Positions 22,635 to 29,939 of a DNA stretch of 64,000 bases are shown here, piece by piece (positions within the stretch are counted from its first letter, which is position 1; every line of letters starts with the position of its first letter). This DNA is from JAHELQ01 sp965603365 (GTDB lineage: Bacteria; Acidobacteriota; Aminicenantia; UBA2199), in the NCBI GenBank assembly GCA_965603365.1, contig CBFDCR010000013.1:1-64000 (forward strand), written 5' to 3'. Position numbers and translations under genes: made by a program. A model generated the notes under the pieces. The model was not told the DNA's origin. It saw only the letters and a list, made by a program, of their open reading frames with translations, and made no database searches.

Positions 22635-23852
22635 ATGAATGTGAATGTGAATGAGAAGATTGCCGCAGTTGCGGAAGAGGTCAAAGGGGATCTGGTCGCC
22701 TTCTTGAGGGAGATCGTTGCCATCCCCTCCATGAGCGGCAAAGAGGCGGCCGTGGTGCAGCGGATCAAGGCGGAGATGTTAGCCATCGGCTACGACAAAG
22801 TCTGGTGCGACCCCCTGGGAAACCTGCTGGGGATCATCGGCACCGGCGACCGGCTGATCGCCTTAGACGGCCACTGCGATACCGTGGATGTGGGCAGCCC
22901 GGACAACTGGCAGTATGACCCCTTCGAGGGGAAATATCAAGACGGCATCATCTATGGACGGGGCGCAGCGGATCAAAAAGGCGGACTGGCCTCTGCCGTC
23001 TATGCCGGTAAGATCTTAAAAGAGGTGGGGCTGCCCGCCGGTGTCTCCCTGCTGGTGGTGGCCTCCGTGCTGGAGGAAGATCACGAAGGTCTCTGCTGGC
23101 AGTACATTCTAAAGGAAGACCGGCTGCTGCCGGAGGCGGTCATATTGACCGAGCCCAGCAGCCTGGGGATCCACATCGGCCAGCGGGGCCGGCTGGAGAT
23201 CAAGGTCGCTACCCGGGGCCTCTCCTGTCACGGCTCGGCGCCGGAACGGGGGGAAAACGCTGTCTATAAAATGGCCCCCATTATCCAGGATATCGAACAA
23301 CTGAATCAAAGACTGCACAGCACCTCGGTGCTGGGCAAGGGCACGGTGGCGGTCACGGATGTGCGTTCCCTGAGCCCCTCCCTGTGTGCCGTACCCGACA
23401 GTGCCGTCATTCACCTGGACCGCCGCTTGAGTGAAGGCGAGACCGAGGAGACCTGTATCCGGGAAATCCAAAGCCTGCCGTCCGTGCAGGCTGCCGAAGC
23501 CGGCATTACCGTGCCCACCTACGAGGTCAAGGGCTATAGCGGCACGGTTTACCCGGCAAAGGCCTACCACCCCACCTGGTTGATGGAGGCGTCCCATCCC
23601 CTGGTCCAGTCTGCCGAAAGGGCGTACCGGAACCAGTTTTCCCGGCAGCCGGAAGTGGGGGTGTGGCGGTTTTCCACCAACGGCGTGGTGACAAAGGGGG
23701 TCTTCGATATTCCCACCATCGGCCTGGGGCCCGGCCATGAGAAGCATGCCCACTCCCCTGCCGACCAGGTGGACGAAACCGGCCTCCTCAAGGCCGCCCA
23801 ATTCTACGCCGCCCTCCTCCTGGACTGGACCACCCCACCCCACCCCGCTTGA
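22635..23852 (+). CDS. YgeY-like M20-family metallohydrolase
   Basis: A 405-residue dizinc M20 enzyme. Metal-site motifs: ALDGHCDTVDVG (H80, D82), YGRGAADQKGG (bridging Asp), VLEEDHEG (catalytic Glu pair) and the last His in GPGHEKHAHSPADQ. GQRGRLEIKVATRGLSCHGSAPERG is close to the YgeY type, which in Escherichia coli is encoded beside a hydantoinase-like gene in an anaerobic purine/ureide catabolic cluster. It would hydrolyse a linear amide or carbamoyl intermediate. The ATG at 22635 has AAGGA 9 bases upstream. The duplicated promoter suggests co-regulation with the hydantoinase operon 2 kb upstream. Confidence 0.88.
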   Translation: MNVNVNEKIAAVAEEVKGDLVAFLREIVAIPSMSGKEAAVVQRIKAEMLAIGYDKVWCDPLGNLLGIIGTGDRLIALDGHCDTVDVGSPDNWQYDPFEGKYQDGIIYGRGAADQKGGLASAVYAGKILKEVGLPAGVSLLVVASVLEEDHEGLCWQYILKEDRLLPEAVILTEPSSLGIHIGQRGRLEIKVATRGLSCHGSAPERGENAVYKMAPIIQDIEQLNQRLHSTSVLGKGTVAVTDVRSLSPSLCAVPDSAVIHLDRRLSEGETEETCIREIQSLPSVQAAEAGITVPTYEVKGYSGTVYPAKAYHPTWLMEASHPLVQSAERAYRNQFSRQPEVGVWRFSTNGVVTKGVFDIPTIGLGPGHEKHAHSPADQVDETGLLKAAQFYAALLLDWTTPPHPA

Positions 23853-23888
23853 CATACCATTTTGTTCCTCTCGCTGCCATGATTGCTC

Positions 23889-24161
23889 CTGTCGCTGATC
23901 AAAATGTTACTTTCACTGATGCAAATGTTCCTTTCACTGATCGAAATGTTCTATTCGCTGATGTAAATGTTCTATTCGCTGATGAAAATGTTACTTTTAC
24001 TGATCAGAATGTTCCATTCGCTGATGCAAATGCTCCTTTCATTGTTTGTAATGTTCCTTTCGTTGATCGAATTGTTCCTTTCATTGTTCCGCATGTTCCT
24101 TTCGTTGATGAAAATGTTCCAATCACTCCCCAAAATGCCCCTTTCATTGAGACAAACACCC
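23889..24161. repeat. 21-bp minisatellite, 13 units
   Basis: Thirteen diverged 21-bp units of the form CTTTCxCTGATGxAAATGTTC run without gaps from 23889 to 24161. Because 21 is a multiple of three, both strands stay open for long stretches, giving heptad peptides such as NVPFTDx on the plus strand. There is no start or ribosome site to support a real repeat protein on the plus strand. The array ends inside a toxin gene on the minus strand. Confidence 0.95.
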
Positions 24162-24168
24162 CTTTAGT

Positions 24169-24237
24169 ATATTGGACTATTTCTTCGAAAGAGTGATAGC
24201 CGTCCTCTGTCCAGATGATTTTTTCTATTTGATCCAT
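24169..24237 (-). pseudogene. truncated ParE/RelE-like toxin
   Basis: About 23 codons beginning MDQIEKIIWTEDGYHSFEEI, the normal start of a ParE/RelE-superfamily toxin. After Tyr 23 the frame enters the 21-bp minisatellite and reads repeat peptide (TKGxFxS units) to a stop at 24004. The remaining ~70 residues of a normal toxin, including its catalytic part, are missing. It overlaps the antitoxin end, as usual for such pairs. Confidence 0.65.
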
Positions 24238-24410
24238 CGGGACATTCTTTTCTTGACCTCTTCATGGGGAATCACCTTACCCTCATCTATTTGTTTTAGA
24301 CTTTTATCTACTTTTTGTTTGAAGTAAATCTCCGCCATGATGTCATCATAATCCACTCCCTCGGGAAGTTCCTTGATCATGTCAATCACTTCCTGCTTCA
24401 CGTTTAACAT
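24225..24410 (-). CDS. small antitoxin of the ParE/RelE-like pair
   Basis: A 61-residue, mostly helical acidic/basic protein (MLNVKQEVIDMIKELPEGVD start; HEEVKKRMSRWIK end), typical in size and style of antitoxins paired with ParE/RelE toxins. GAGGAGG lies 9 bases before the ATG. The toxin partner is truncated, so this is probably a leftover antitoxin, maybe still able to act in trans. Confidence 0.7.
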   Translation of the reverse strand: MLNVKQEVIDMIKELPEGVDYDDIMAEIYFKQKVDKSLKQIDEGKVIPHEEVKKRMSRWIK

Positions 24411-24427
24411 CCCGTTACCTCCTCAGG

Positions 24428-24456
24428 TTTTATAAAATCACCAATAATATAACCCA
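24428..24456 (-). promoter_or_regulatory. promoter of the antitoxin gene
   Basis: Minus strand TTGGGT (24456-24451), 17-bp spacer, TATAAA (24433-24428), just upstream of GAGGAGG. Confidence 0.5.
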
Positions 24457-24528
24457 ATACAGAATTCATATCAACAACCAGACATATTTTCACAGACCCG
24501 GGCCGGCCCCTGGTAGTTAATTTTTTAT

Positions 24529-24557
24529 TTGACAAATTGGCGTTTTTGTAATAAGTT
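24529..24557 (+). promoter_or_regulatory. promoter of the UPF0175/DUF3368 pair
   Basis: TTGACA (24529-24534), 17-bp spacer, TAAGTT (24552-24557). GGAGG follows at 24566 before the ATG at 24575. Confidence 0.6.
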
Positions 24558-24574
24558 TATTAAATGGAGGTCAA

Positions 24575-24847
24575 ATGGAAACACGATCTATAACAATAAA
24601 TTTGCCGGTGAATGTATTTTCCATTCTGAAAAAGACCCCGGAAGATTTTATGGCTGAATTGCGCCTGACGGCTGCGGTCAAATGGTATGAAATGGGCGTC
24701 ATCTCCCAGGAAAAGGCCGCCGAGGTCGCCGGACTCAGCCGGGAAGCATTCATCTTCTCGCTCAAACGTTTTGGGGTCTCTCCATTCCAATATACCAGTC
24801 AAGAGGTCTTAGAAGAGGCAGGATATGGCGCAAAAATGGATTCTTAA
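24575..24847 (+). CDS. UPF0175-family antitoxin-like protein
   Basis: A 90-residue protein of the UPF0175 type: ITINLPVNVFSIL, then AAVKWYEMGVISQEKAAEVAGLSREAFI, a helix-turn-helix segment also found in small DNA-binding antitoxins, and SLKRFGVSPFQYT. It overlaps the DUF3368 gene by 23 bases. The two families are commonly found as a toxin-antitoxin-like pair. Confidence 0.85.
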   Translation: METRSITINLPVNVFSILKKTPEDFMAELRLTAAVKWYEMGVISQEKAAEVAGLSREAFIFSLKRFGVSPFQYTSQEVLEEAGYGAKMDS

Positions 24848-25313
24848 CGCATCGCCACTAATACTACTCCACAAAATCGATTTTCTCCAGAAGATGAGCC
24901 CCCTGTCACCAACCTGGTTAATACCAGAAATGGTGATTCAAGAGGTCGAAGAAAAGGACTCGATAGACAACTATATCTCACCACTATCCTCTAACGCACA
25001 CGTAGAAGTTTTAAAAACGCTCCCCATAGAACCCTCTATTGCATCCTGGGATCTGGGGCCGGGTGAAAGTGAAGTCTTGACACATGCACTGGATATGAAA
25101 AACGCCGGTGTGATATTAGATGATTTGCTGGCCCGGAAATGCGCAATGGTGCACAATCTCCTACTAAAAGGTACTATAGGCGTTGTTGTGTGGGCCAAAA
25201 GAGAGGGGATCATCGATAGGTTAAAACCATACTTTAATGGCCTATTGGCAGCGGGTATCCGAATTGAACATGACTTAATAAACGATCTTTTGAACACATT
25301 TCATGAGCTTTAA
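24825..25313 (+). CDS. DUF3368 PIN-like toxin candidate
   Basis: A 162-residue protein. WILNASPLILLHKI at the N-terminus is the DUF3368 form of the PIN-domain start, with Asn where classical PIN nucleases have the first Asp. Later acidic positions are GPGESEVLTHA and VILDDLLARKCA, which fit the remaining PIN metal ligands. It is predicted to be an RNase toxin neutralised by the UPF0175 partner. The gene looks intact. Confidence 0.82.
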   Translation: MAQKWILNASPLILLHKIDFLQKMSPLSPTWLIPEMVIQEVEEKDSIDNYISPLSSNAHVEVLKTLPIEPSIASWDLGPGESEVLTHALDMKNAGVILDDLLARKCAMVHNLLLKGTIGVVVWAKREGIIDRLKPYFNGLLAAGIRIEHDLINDLLNTFHEL

Positions 25314-25341
25314 CCGCTCACAACCACCATTACAGCAGGTT

Positions 25342-27774
25342 TTAATAATCCAAATCCCTTGCAAAGGGTGGGGGGGATCGGCGTTCTAAGAGGAGGAGTT
25401 TTTCTTCGTAGGGGGGTGGGTAGGCGGTTATCCAGAGGTGGGGGTGGAGGTCGGTTTTGGTTTTATCGTAAGCCAGGACATAGATGTCGATGGGCTGGTT
25501 GATCATGTCCCGGCCGACCGGCACATAGTAGGTGTAGTTTTGGTCCCGGCGGGCATTGACGTACTCCCAGGTGTTGGCGGGAAAGGAGGGGGCACGGTCG
25601 GGACAACCCCTTAGTCGGCCGCCCACTTTTAAGGCGGCATAGGCACCCTCTACGCCGTGCTCGCCCTCGACGGCAATACAGAGATAGCTGCCCCCCACAT
25701 ACTCATCCAGGCTGACGCGGGCCTGCCAGGTCCGGACCGGCTTCATCTCGCCGGCATGGGCAAACAGGTTCGAGGCCCGCCACTTATCACGGCGCAGCAG
25801 CCGGTTGTTTTTATATCCCTCGATCTCGGCAATTCGCCCCGGGTAGGCGGCAAAACGCAGGTAGCGGACAGGCCGGGGCAGATCGATGACCAGGCGTTGA
25901 CCCGCCAGGTAGGTCAGGCGCTCCCAGGTGCGCAGGTCGGCCGAGACCTCCACATAGTTGCCCTCGCCCCGGAGCAAGGGCTGCAGAGAGAAGTCGTCCG
26001 GCACCCGCAGCACGATGTGGTCCACCTCGCTGACCGCGCCTAAATCCAGGCGGAAGCAGCCGCCTGCCACCCGCTGGTCGATCCGATACTTGCGGGAGGG
26101 CCAGAAGCCGGTGGACATCTCGCCGTCGAAGAGGTTGCGGTCCCAGATACCCCGCTCCCTGAAGGCCGCCTGCCGGAAAAAGGCTTCACGGGCTTCTTTT
26201 ACCGGGGGGATGTAGCTGGGGCCGGAGCGGTAGAGGGAGCGCACTTCCAGGGCGTTGTTGTCCGCGGCAAATACCGTGGCCTCATACAGGGCATCGGCAT
26301 CCGGGGGAACCGGGCAGGGATGGAGCACCGCCAGTTGGCGGTGGTAGTGATGCTTCAGCCGCCTGCCGGGGAAGCGAACCGTAACCCGCCGGCCCCGCAG
26401 CAGCGGATCAACACTGCGGCTGCCCAGCAGCGTCCTGCCGAAAAGATTGTCCCCCGGGTCCAGGGAGATGCGCGCCTCGGTGCCGGGCAGTCCCAGCAAC
26501 TTGATCACCACGGGCTTACCGGGGATGTTCTTTATCACCTCGTAGTCGCAGCCCCAAAGACCCGGTTCCGGGCACTCCCGGCTGGTAACCAGCAGCAGGC
26601 AGGCCCGAAAGGGGGCCACCTCCACCGCCACCTCGTCTCCCGGTTTGAAGGTGCCGATGATCCGCTCGCTGGGGAAAAAGCGGCGGCAGTGCAGCGGCCC
26701 ATCGGCATCAAGGCCGATCTCCTCATCCAGGTGCAGGGTATAGGTCTTCGGCTGCCAGTCCAGGTTGCGCAGGCTGATGAGCCGGGTGGTTTTATCGCCC
26801 CGGGCTGCGGCATGTGGGCCGTACCGCTCTTGCGGCAGCACCAGGCCGCTGACCAGGATATCCCGGTATAACCGGTGCAGGTTAAAAATCCGGGCCAGTT
26901 GGGCAAACTCCTCGTCCCGCAGCAGCCAGGGATTGCCGTAGAGCTGCGGCGCCAGGATCAGGCAGCGGTTAAAGGCCTGGAGAACCAGGTCATCCTGCCA
27001 GTAATCCAGGCAGGCAGAGAGACACACGCCGTGATCCTCGGTGAGCCGCAGGAGACCGGGCGGCAGGCCCCGGGACAGGGCATCGGCCCGGTGGTGGGGC
27101 GCGGTCACGGTGTTGGTGGAGAAGACATCGATGTAGGTCTCCTTGCCTTCCCACAGGAAGGTGGTGGCATAGGCTCTGGCCTTTTGCAGACCCAGGCGGT
27201 GGTTAAGCAGGATCAGGTCGGGGCTGTAGTGCCGGCACTGCCTCATCATGCGGATAAAGGCCTCTTCCTTTTGGGGACGCAGCGGGCCGCACACGGCGTC
27301 GAATTTAAACAGGGCAAACTCAAAATCCCGGCACAGGCTCACCATTTGACGGATGCGGGCATCTTCCTCTTCCGGGGTGTCGCCGAAGCCGTCGGGCCCG
27401 CCCCAGATGCCCAGCCGCGTGCCCATGGCTTTAGCCTTTCGGTAGACAGGGCCGAAGCCGCGGGGGAACTGCTGCCTGAACCGCTGCGAATCGATCCGGC
27501 CGTAAAAGCGTTTGCCGTCGATGGCCCCGGCATCGAAGGCGTAAATATCGAGCACCATACCGTAGGTGTCGTGCAGCCAGTTAAAAAACTCCAGGTTGGT
27601 CAGGGTCTGGTCTTCGCCTGCCCCTTCGTTGGTGTTGTTGATCCAGGAAAAATACTGGGCCCGCGAGGGTGTACTCTCATCGGCCCCGGCAAAAACTTTT
27701 TTTTCCGCCTCTCCCCACAGACCCAACAGGGCGAAACCACCCAAAAACACAACCAGCAAAATTTTTTTCATCAT
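25342..27774 (-). CDS. secreted glycoside-hydrolase-like protein (clan D TIM barrel, alpha-galactosidase-type)
   Basis: An 810-residue protein with signal peptide (~1-29). Residues ~35-330 form a TIM barrel with LGIWGGPDGFGD and ALFKFDAVCG, where Asp ~159 is the probable nucleophile as in GH27/GH36 enzymes. NHRLGLQ and LTEDHGVCLSACLDYWQ lie on later strands. A beta-rich middle part follows (~340-520), then a discoidin/F5-8-type domain (~540-660, with VEVSADLRTWERL) and a C-terminal module with PVRTWQARVSLDEYVG. It is likely exported to act on a plant or host glycan, but the linkage is unknown. The start could be M1 or M2, 3 bases apart. It stands alone. Confidence 0.7.
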   Translation of the reverse strand: MMKKILLVVFLGGFALLGLWGEAEKKVFAGADESTPSRAQYFSWINNTNEGAGEDQTLTNLEFFNWLHDTYGMVLDIYAFDAGAIDGKRFYGRIDSQRFRQQFPRGFGPVYRKAKAMGTRLGIWGGPDGFGDTPEEEDARIRQMVSLCRDFEFALFKFDAVCGPLRPQKEEAFIRMMRQCRHYSPDLILLNHRLGLQKARAYATTFLWEGKETYIDVFSTNTVTAPHHRADALSRGLPPGLLRLTEDHGVCLSACLDYWQDDLVLQAFNRCLILAPQLYGNPWLLRDEEFAQLARIFNLHRLYRDILVSGLVLPQERYGPHAAARGDKTTRLISLRNLDWQPKTYTLHLDEEIGLDADGPLHCRRFFPSERIIGTFKPGDEVAVEVAPFRACLLLVTSRECPEPGLWGCDYEVIKNIPGKPVVIKLLGLPGTEARISLDPGDNLFGRTLLGSRSVDPLLRGRRVTVRFPGRRLKHHYHRQLAVLHPCPVPPDADALYEATVFAADNNALEVRSLYRSGPSYIPPVKEAREAFFRQAAFRERGIWDRNLFDGEMSTGFWPSRKYRIDQRVAGGCFRLDLGAVSEVDHIVLRVPDDFSLQPLLRGEGNYVEVSADLRTWERLTYLAGQRLVIDLPRPVRYLRFAAYPGRIAEIEGYKNNRLLRRDKWRASNLFAHAGEMKPVRTWQARVSLDEYVGGSYLCIAVEGEHGVEGAYAALKVGGRLRGCPDRAPSFPANTWEYVNARRDQNYTYYVPVGRDMINQPIDIYVLAYDKTKTDLHPHLWITAYPPPYEEKLLLLERRSPPPFARDLDY

Positions 27775-27820
27775 CCCCTATTATATTGCCTCAGCCGATC
27801 TTTTTCAAGTTGTCTGGCGG

Positions 27821-27849
27821 TTGACTTTGGGGGGGATTTTGCTTACAAT
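27821..27849 (+). promoter_or_regulatory. sigma-70 promoter of the small-protein/GMC operon
   Basis: TTGACT (27821-27826), 17-bp spacer, TACAAT (27844-27849); start of translation at 27874. Confidence 0.75.
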
Positions 27850-27873
27850 GGTCTACTTTTAGAGAGAACCGGT

Positions 27874-28275
27874 ATGCAAAAGAGAACAAGCAGAGACGAA
27901 GCCGAGCGGATTTATGAGGCCATCTTCAGGCAGAAGATGCCCGTGGAACTAAAAAATAGATTCGAGGCCGCAGCCCAAAGGATCGAGGCAGGGTACGCCG
28001 CAGCAGAGATAGAGGAATACAACCGCTGCATCCACAAAGTCTCCGACCTCGAGGCCCTGGAATTCGCCGCCCGGCTGCGCAACAGACTGCCGCTTTTGTC
28101 GGACAAGTTCCGGGCCATGGTATTCCTGGCCGAGACCCTGCCGGAACACTACCCCCTCTTCATTAATGAAAAAGACAGGCGGTTGACAGCCTACCTGTGG
28201 CTGAAGGTCATCGGCATCGCCTCCCTCTGGAAAGGGATCAAGGGCATGTTTTTGCTGTCATGTTGCCGGCCATGA
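27874..28275 (+). CDS. unknown 133-residue protein, partner of the GMC oxidoreductase
   Basis: No family recognised. It is helical, with regular charged segments (RDEAERIYEAIFRQKMP, AAAEIEEYNRCIHKVSDLEALEFA) and a C-terminal part rich in hydrophobic residues ending FLLSCCRP. A promoter sits directly upstream, and its stop overlaps the oxidoreductase start (ATGA at 28272), so the two proteins are made together. By position it is comparable with the small subunits that accompany some membrane GMC dehydrogenases (gluconate dehydrogenase subunit 3 type), but I see no sequence proof. A longer open frame reaching back to 26875 is only the antisense of the glycosidase gene. Confidence 0.65.
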   Translation: MQKRTSRDEAERIYEAIFRQKMPVELKNRFEAAAQRIEAGYAAAEIEEYNRCIHKVSDLEALEFAARLRNRLPLLSDKFRAMVFLAETLPEHYPLFINEKDRRLTAYLWLKVIGIASLWKGIKGMFLLSCCRP

Positions 28276-29876
28276 GTAAGCTACACGACATCGTCATCGT
28301 GGGCTCCGGCCCGGCCGGGGTCGGTGCCGCGCTGGGATTGGTGGAGAACCGCAAGAAACCGCTGATCCTGGATGTGGGCCACCGGCCCGAGCCCCCGCCA
28401 CCACTCGACGAGAACTTCTACGACTTCCGCAAGGAGCGCGATGTCTTCGACATCATGATCGGCCAAAACTTCGAGGGATTGTCCAATATCTTCAACCGCA
28501 CCAGCCTGTCGCCCAGGCTGACCTCTCCCCTCATGCAGTACGTGACCCGGGATGCAGACCGCCTGTCGCCGGTCCAGGAGAACGGCTTTAAAACGGTGCA
28601 GAGTTTTGCCATGGGCGGACTGGCCAGTGCCTGGGGGGCCGGGCTCTTTCGCTACACCGACCGGGAACTGGGCGGTATGCCCATCTCCGCCGCCGAGTTG
28701 GAACCCTATTACGACAAACTGACGCAGGAGATCGGCATTATCGGCTGCGACGACGACCTGACTCCCTACTTCGGCACCGGTAGATACCTGTTAAAACCGT
28801 TGAGGTTTTCCGAAAAGTCGGGGACACTGTACCGCCGCTATCAACGGCGAAAAAAACGCCTGAAGCGGCAGGGCATCTTCATGGGCCATCCCCGGCTGGG
28901 CGTACTGAGCGAAGACTACCACGGCCGGTCCGCAGCCGCCAGGTATGACAATGGCGACTCCTGGATCCCCAACCTCCCCTATGTCTACAATCCCGCCTTT
29001 ACCCTGGAGCGGTTGATCCGGCAGGATAAGGTCATCTATCAAAAGGGATTCCTGGTCACCGGTTGGCAGAGGCAGGCCGGGGGGATCGCGGTCCAGGCCA
29101 GGGATCTCGAGAACGACCGGCCGGTGACCTTCAAGACCCGGAAACTGATCCTGGCGGCCGGCACAATAAACACCGCCCGCATCGTGCTGGAAGCCGGAAA
29201 GGCGTACGATACCCCGCTCCCTTTGCTGGACAACCCGCTGGTCCAGGTGCCCCTCATATTCCCCGGGTTCTTCGGCAAAAGGCTGGAAAAGGAGGCCTTC
29301 GGCATGGGCCACATCAGCATGGTATTCGACTTAAAGCCCTACGATGTGCTGGCGCAAGGGGGTATCCTGGAGCTGACTTCACCGGCCCGGGCCGCCTTTT
29401 ACGACCAGTTCCCCTTCCCCGCCAGCCACAACATCCGCCTCATCCGCCTGACCGCCAATGCCGTGCTGGTCATGTTCCTCTTCTTCCCCTCCTGCCGTGA
29501 AAACGCCGCCAGCCTGCGCCTGACCCCGGGGGGCATACTCCGGCTGGAGTGCCCGCCCTACCGCCTGGATAAACGGATCATCCGGCTCATCGCCGGCGCC
29601 TTCCGCCGGCTGGGGGTGTTGTGCAGCGCCCGGTTCATTCAATACTCCCCCCCCGGTTACGGCATCCACTATGCCGGTACCATCCCCATGAAGGAGAAAC
29701 CAGACCGGCCCTACCAATGCGACCGGTATGGCGAATTGTTTGGCGAACCGGGGGTGCACCTGGTGGACGGCTCGGTGCTGCCGGAGATCGCGGCCAAAAA
29801 CCTCTCCCTCACCATCATGGCCAATGCCATGCGCACCGCCGACGCCCTCTGCCGACGACACCCCCAAAAGTTATAA
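28272..29876 (+). CDS. GMC-type FAD-dependent oxidoreductase
   Basis: A ~534-residue flavoprotein. The dinucleotide fold DIVIVGSGPAG is at residues 6-16. GGLASAWGAG is the second FAD contact, typical of the gluconate-dehydrogenase/GMC branch. The C-terminal block HYAGTIPMK followed by VHLVDGSVLPEIAAKNLSLT matches the GMC_oxred_C end with the catalytic His. It would oxidise an alcohol or sugar and pass electrons to a carrier. No cytochrome subunit is adjacent. The start at the ATGA overlap is preferred to in-frame starts at 28197 and 28260, because the Rossmann fold begins here. Confidence 0.85.
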   Translation: MSKLHDIVIVGSGPAGVGAALGLVENRKKPLILDVGHRPEPPPPLDENFYDFRKERDVFDIMIGQNFEGLSNIFNRTSLSPRLTSPLMQYVTRDADRLSPVQENGFKTVQSFAMGGLASAWGAGLFRYTDRELGGMPISAAELEPYYDKLTQEIGIIGCDDDLTPYFGTGRYLLKPLRFSEKSGTLYRRYQRRKKRLKRQGIFMGHPRLGVLSEDYHGRSAAARYDNGDSWIPNLPYVYNPAFTLERLIRQDKVIYQKGFLVTGWQRQAGGIAVQARDLENDRPVTFKTRKLILAAGTINTARIVLEAGKAYDTPLPLLDNPLVQVPLIFPGFFGKRLEKEAFGMGHISMVFDLKPYDVLAQGGILELTSPARAAFYDQFPFPASHNIRLIRLTANAVLVMFLFFPSCRENAASLRLTPGGILRLECPPYRLDKRIIRLIAGAFRRLGVLCSARFIQYSPPGYGIHYAGTIPMKEKPDRPYQCDRYGELFGEPGVHLVDGSVLPEIAAKNLSLTIMANAMRTADALCRRHPQKL

Positions 29877-29939
29877 TCCAAATTATTATATTTCAAATTA
29901 TAATAATCTATTGTATAATAATGGAGAGGTCTTAGAAAG

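Noticed and set aside
23109..23855. 248-codon antisense frame opposite the YgeY-like gene
   Set aside because: Composition artefact. All metal-site motifs are on the plus strand.
23849..24196. Plus-strand repeat protein with heptads such as NVPFTDx
   Set aside because: The 21-bp repeat keeps any frame open. The start overlaps the end of the M20 gene and has no ribosome site.
26875..28275. 466-codon plus-strand frame reading into the 133-residue protein
   Set aside because: Bases 26875-27774 are antisense to the glycosidase gene. A promoter and an ATG at 27874 define the true gene.
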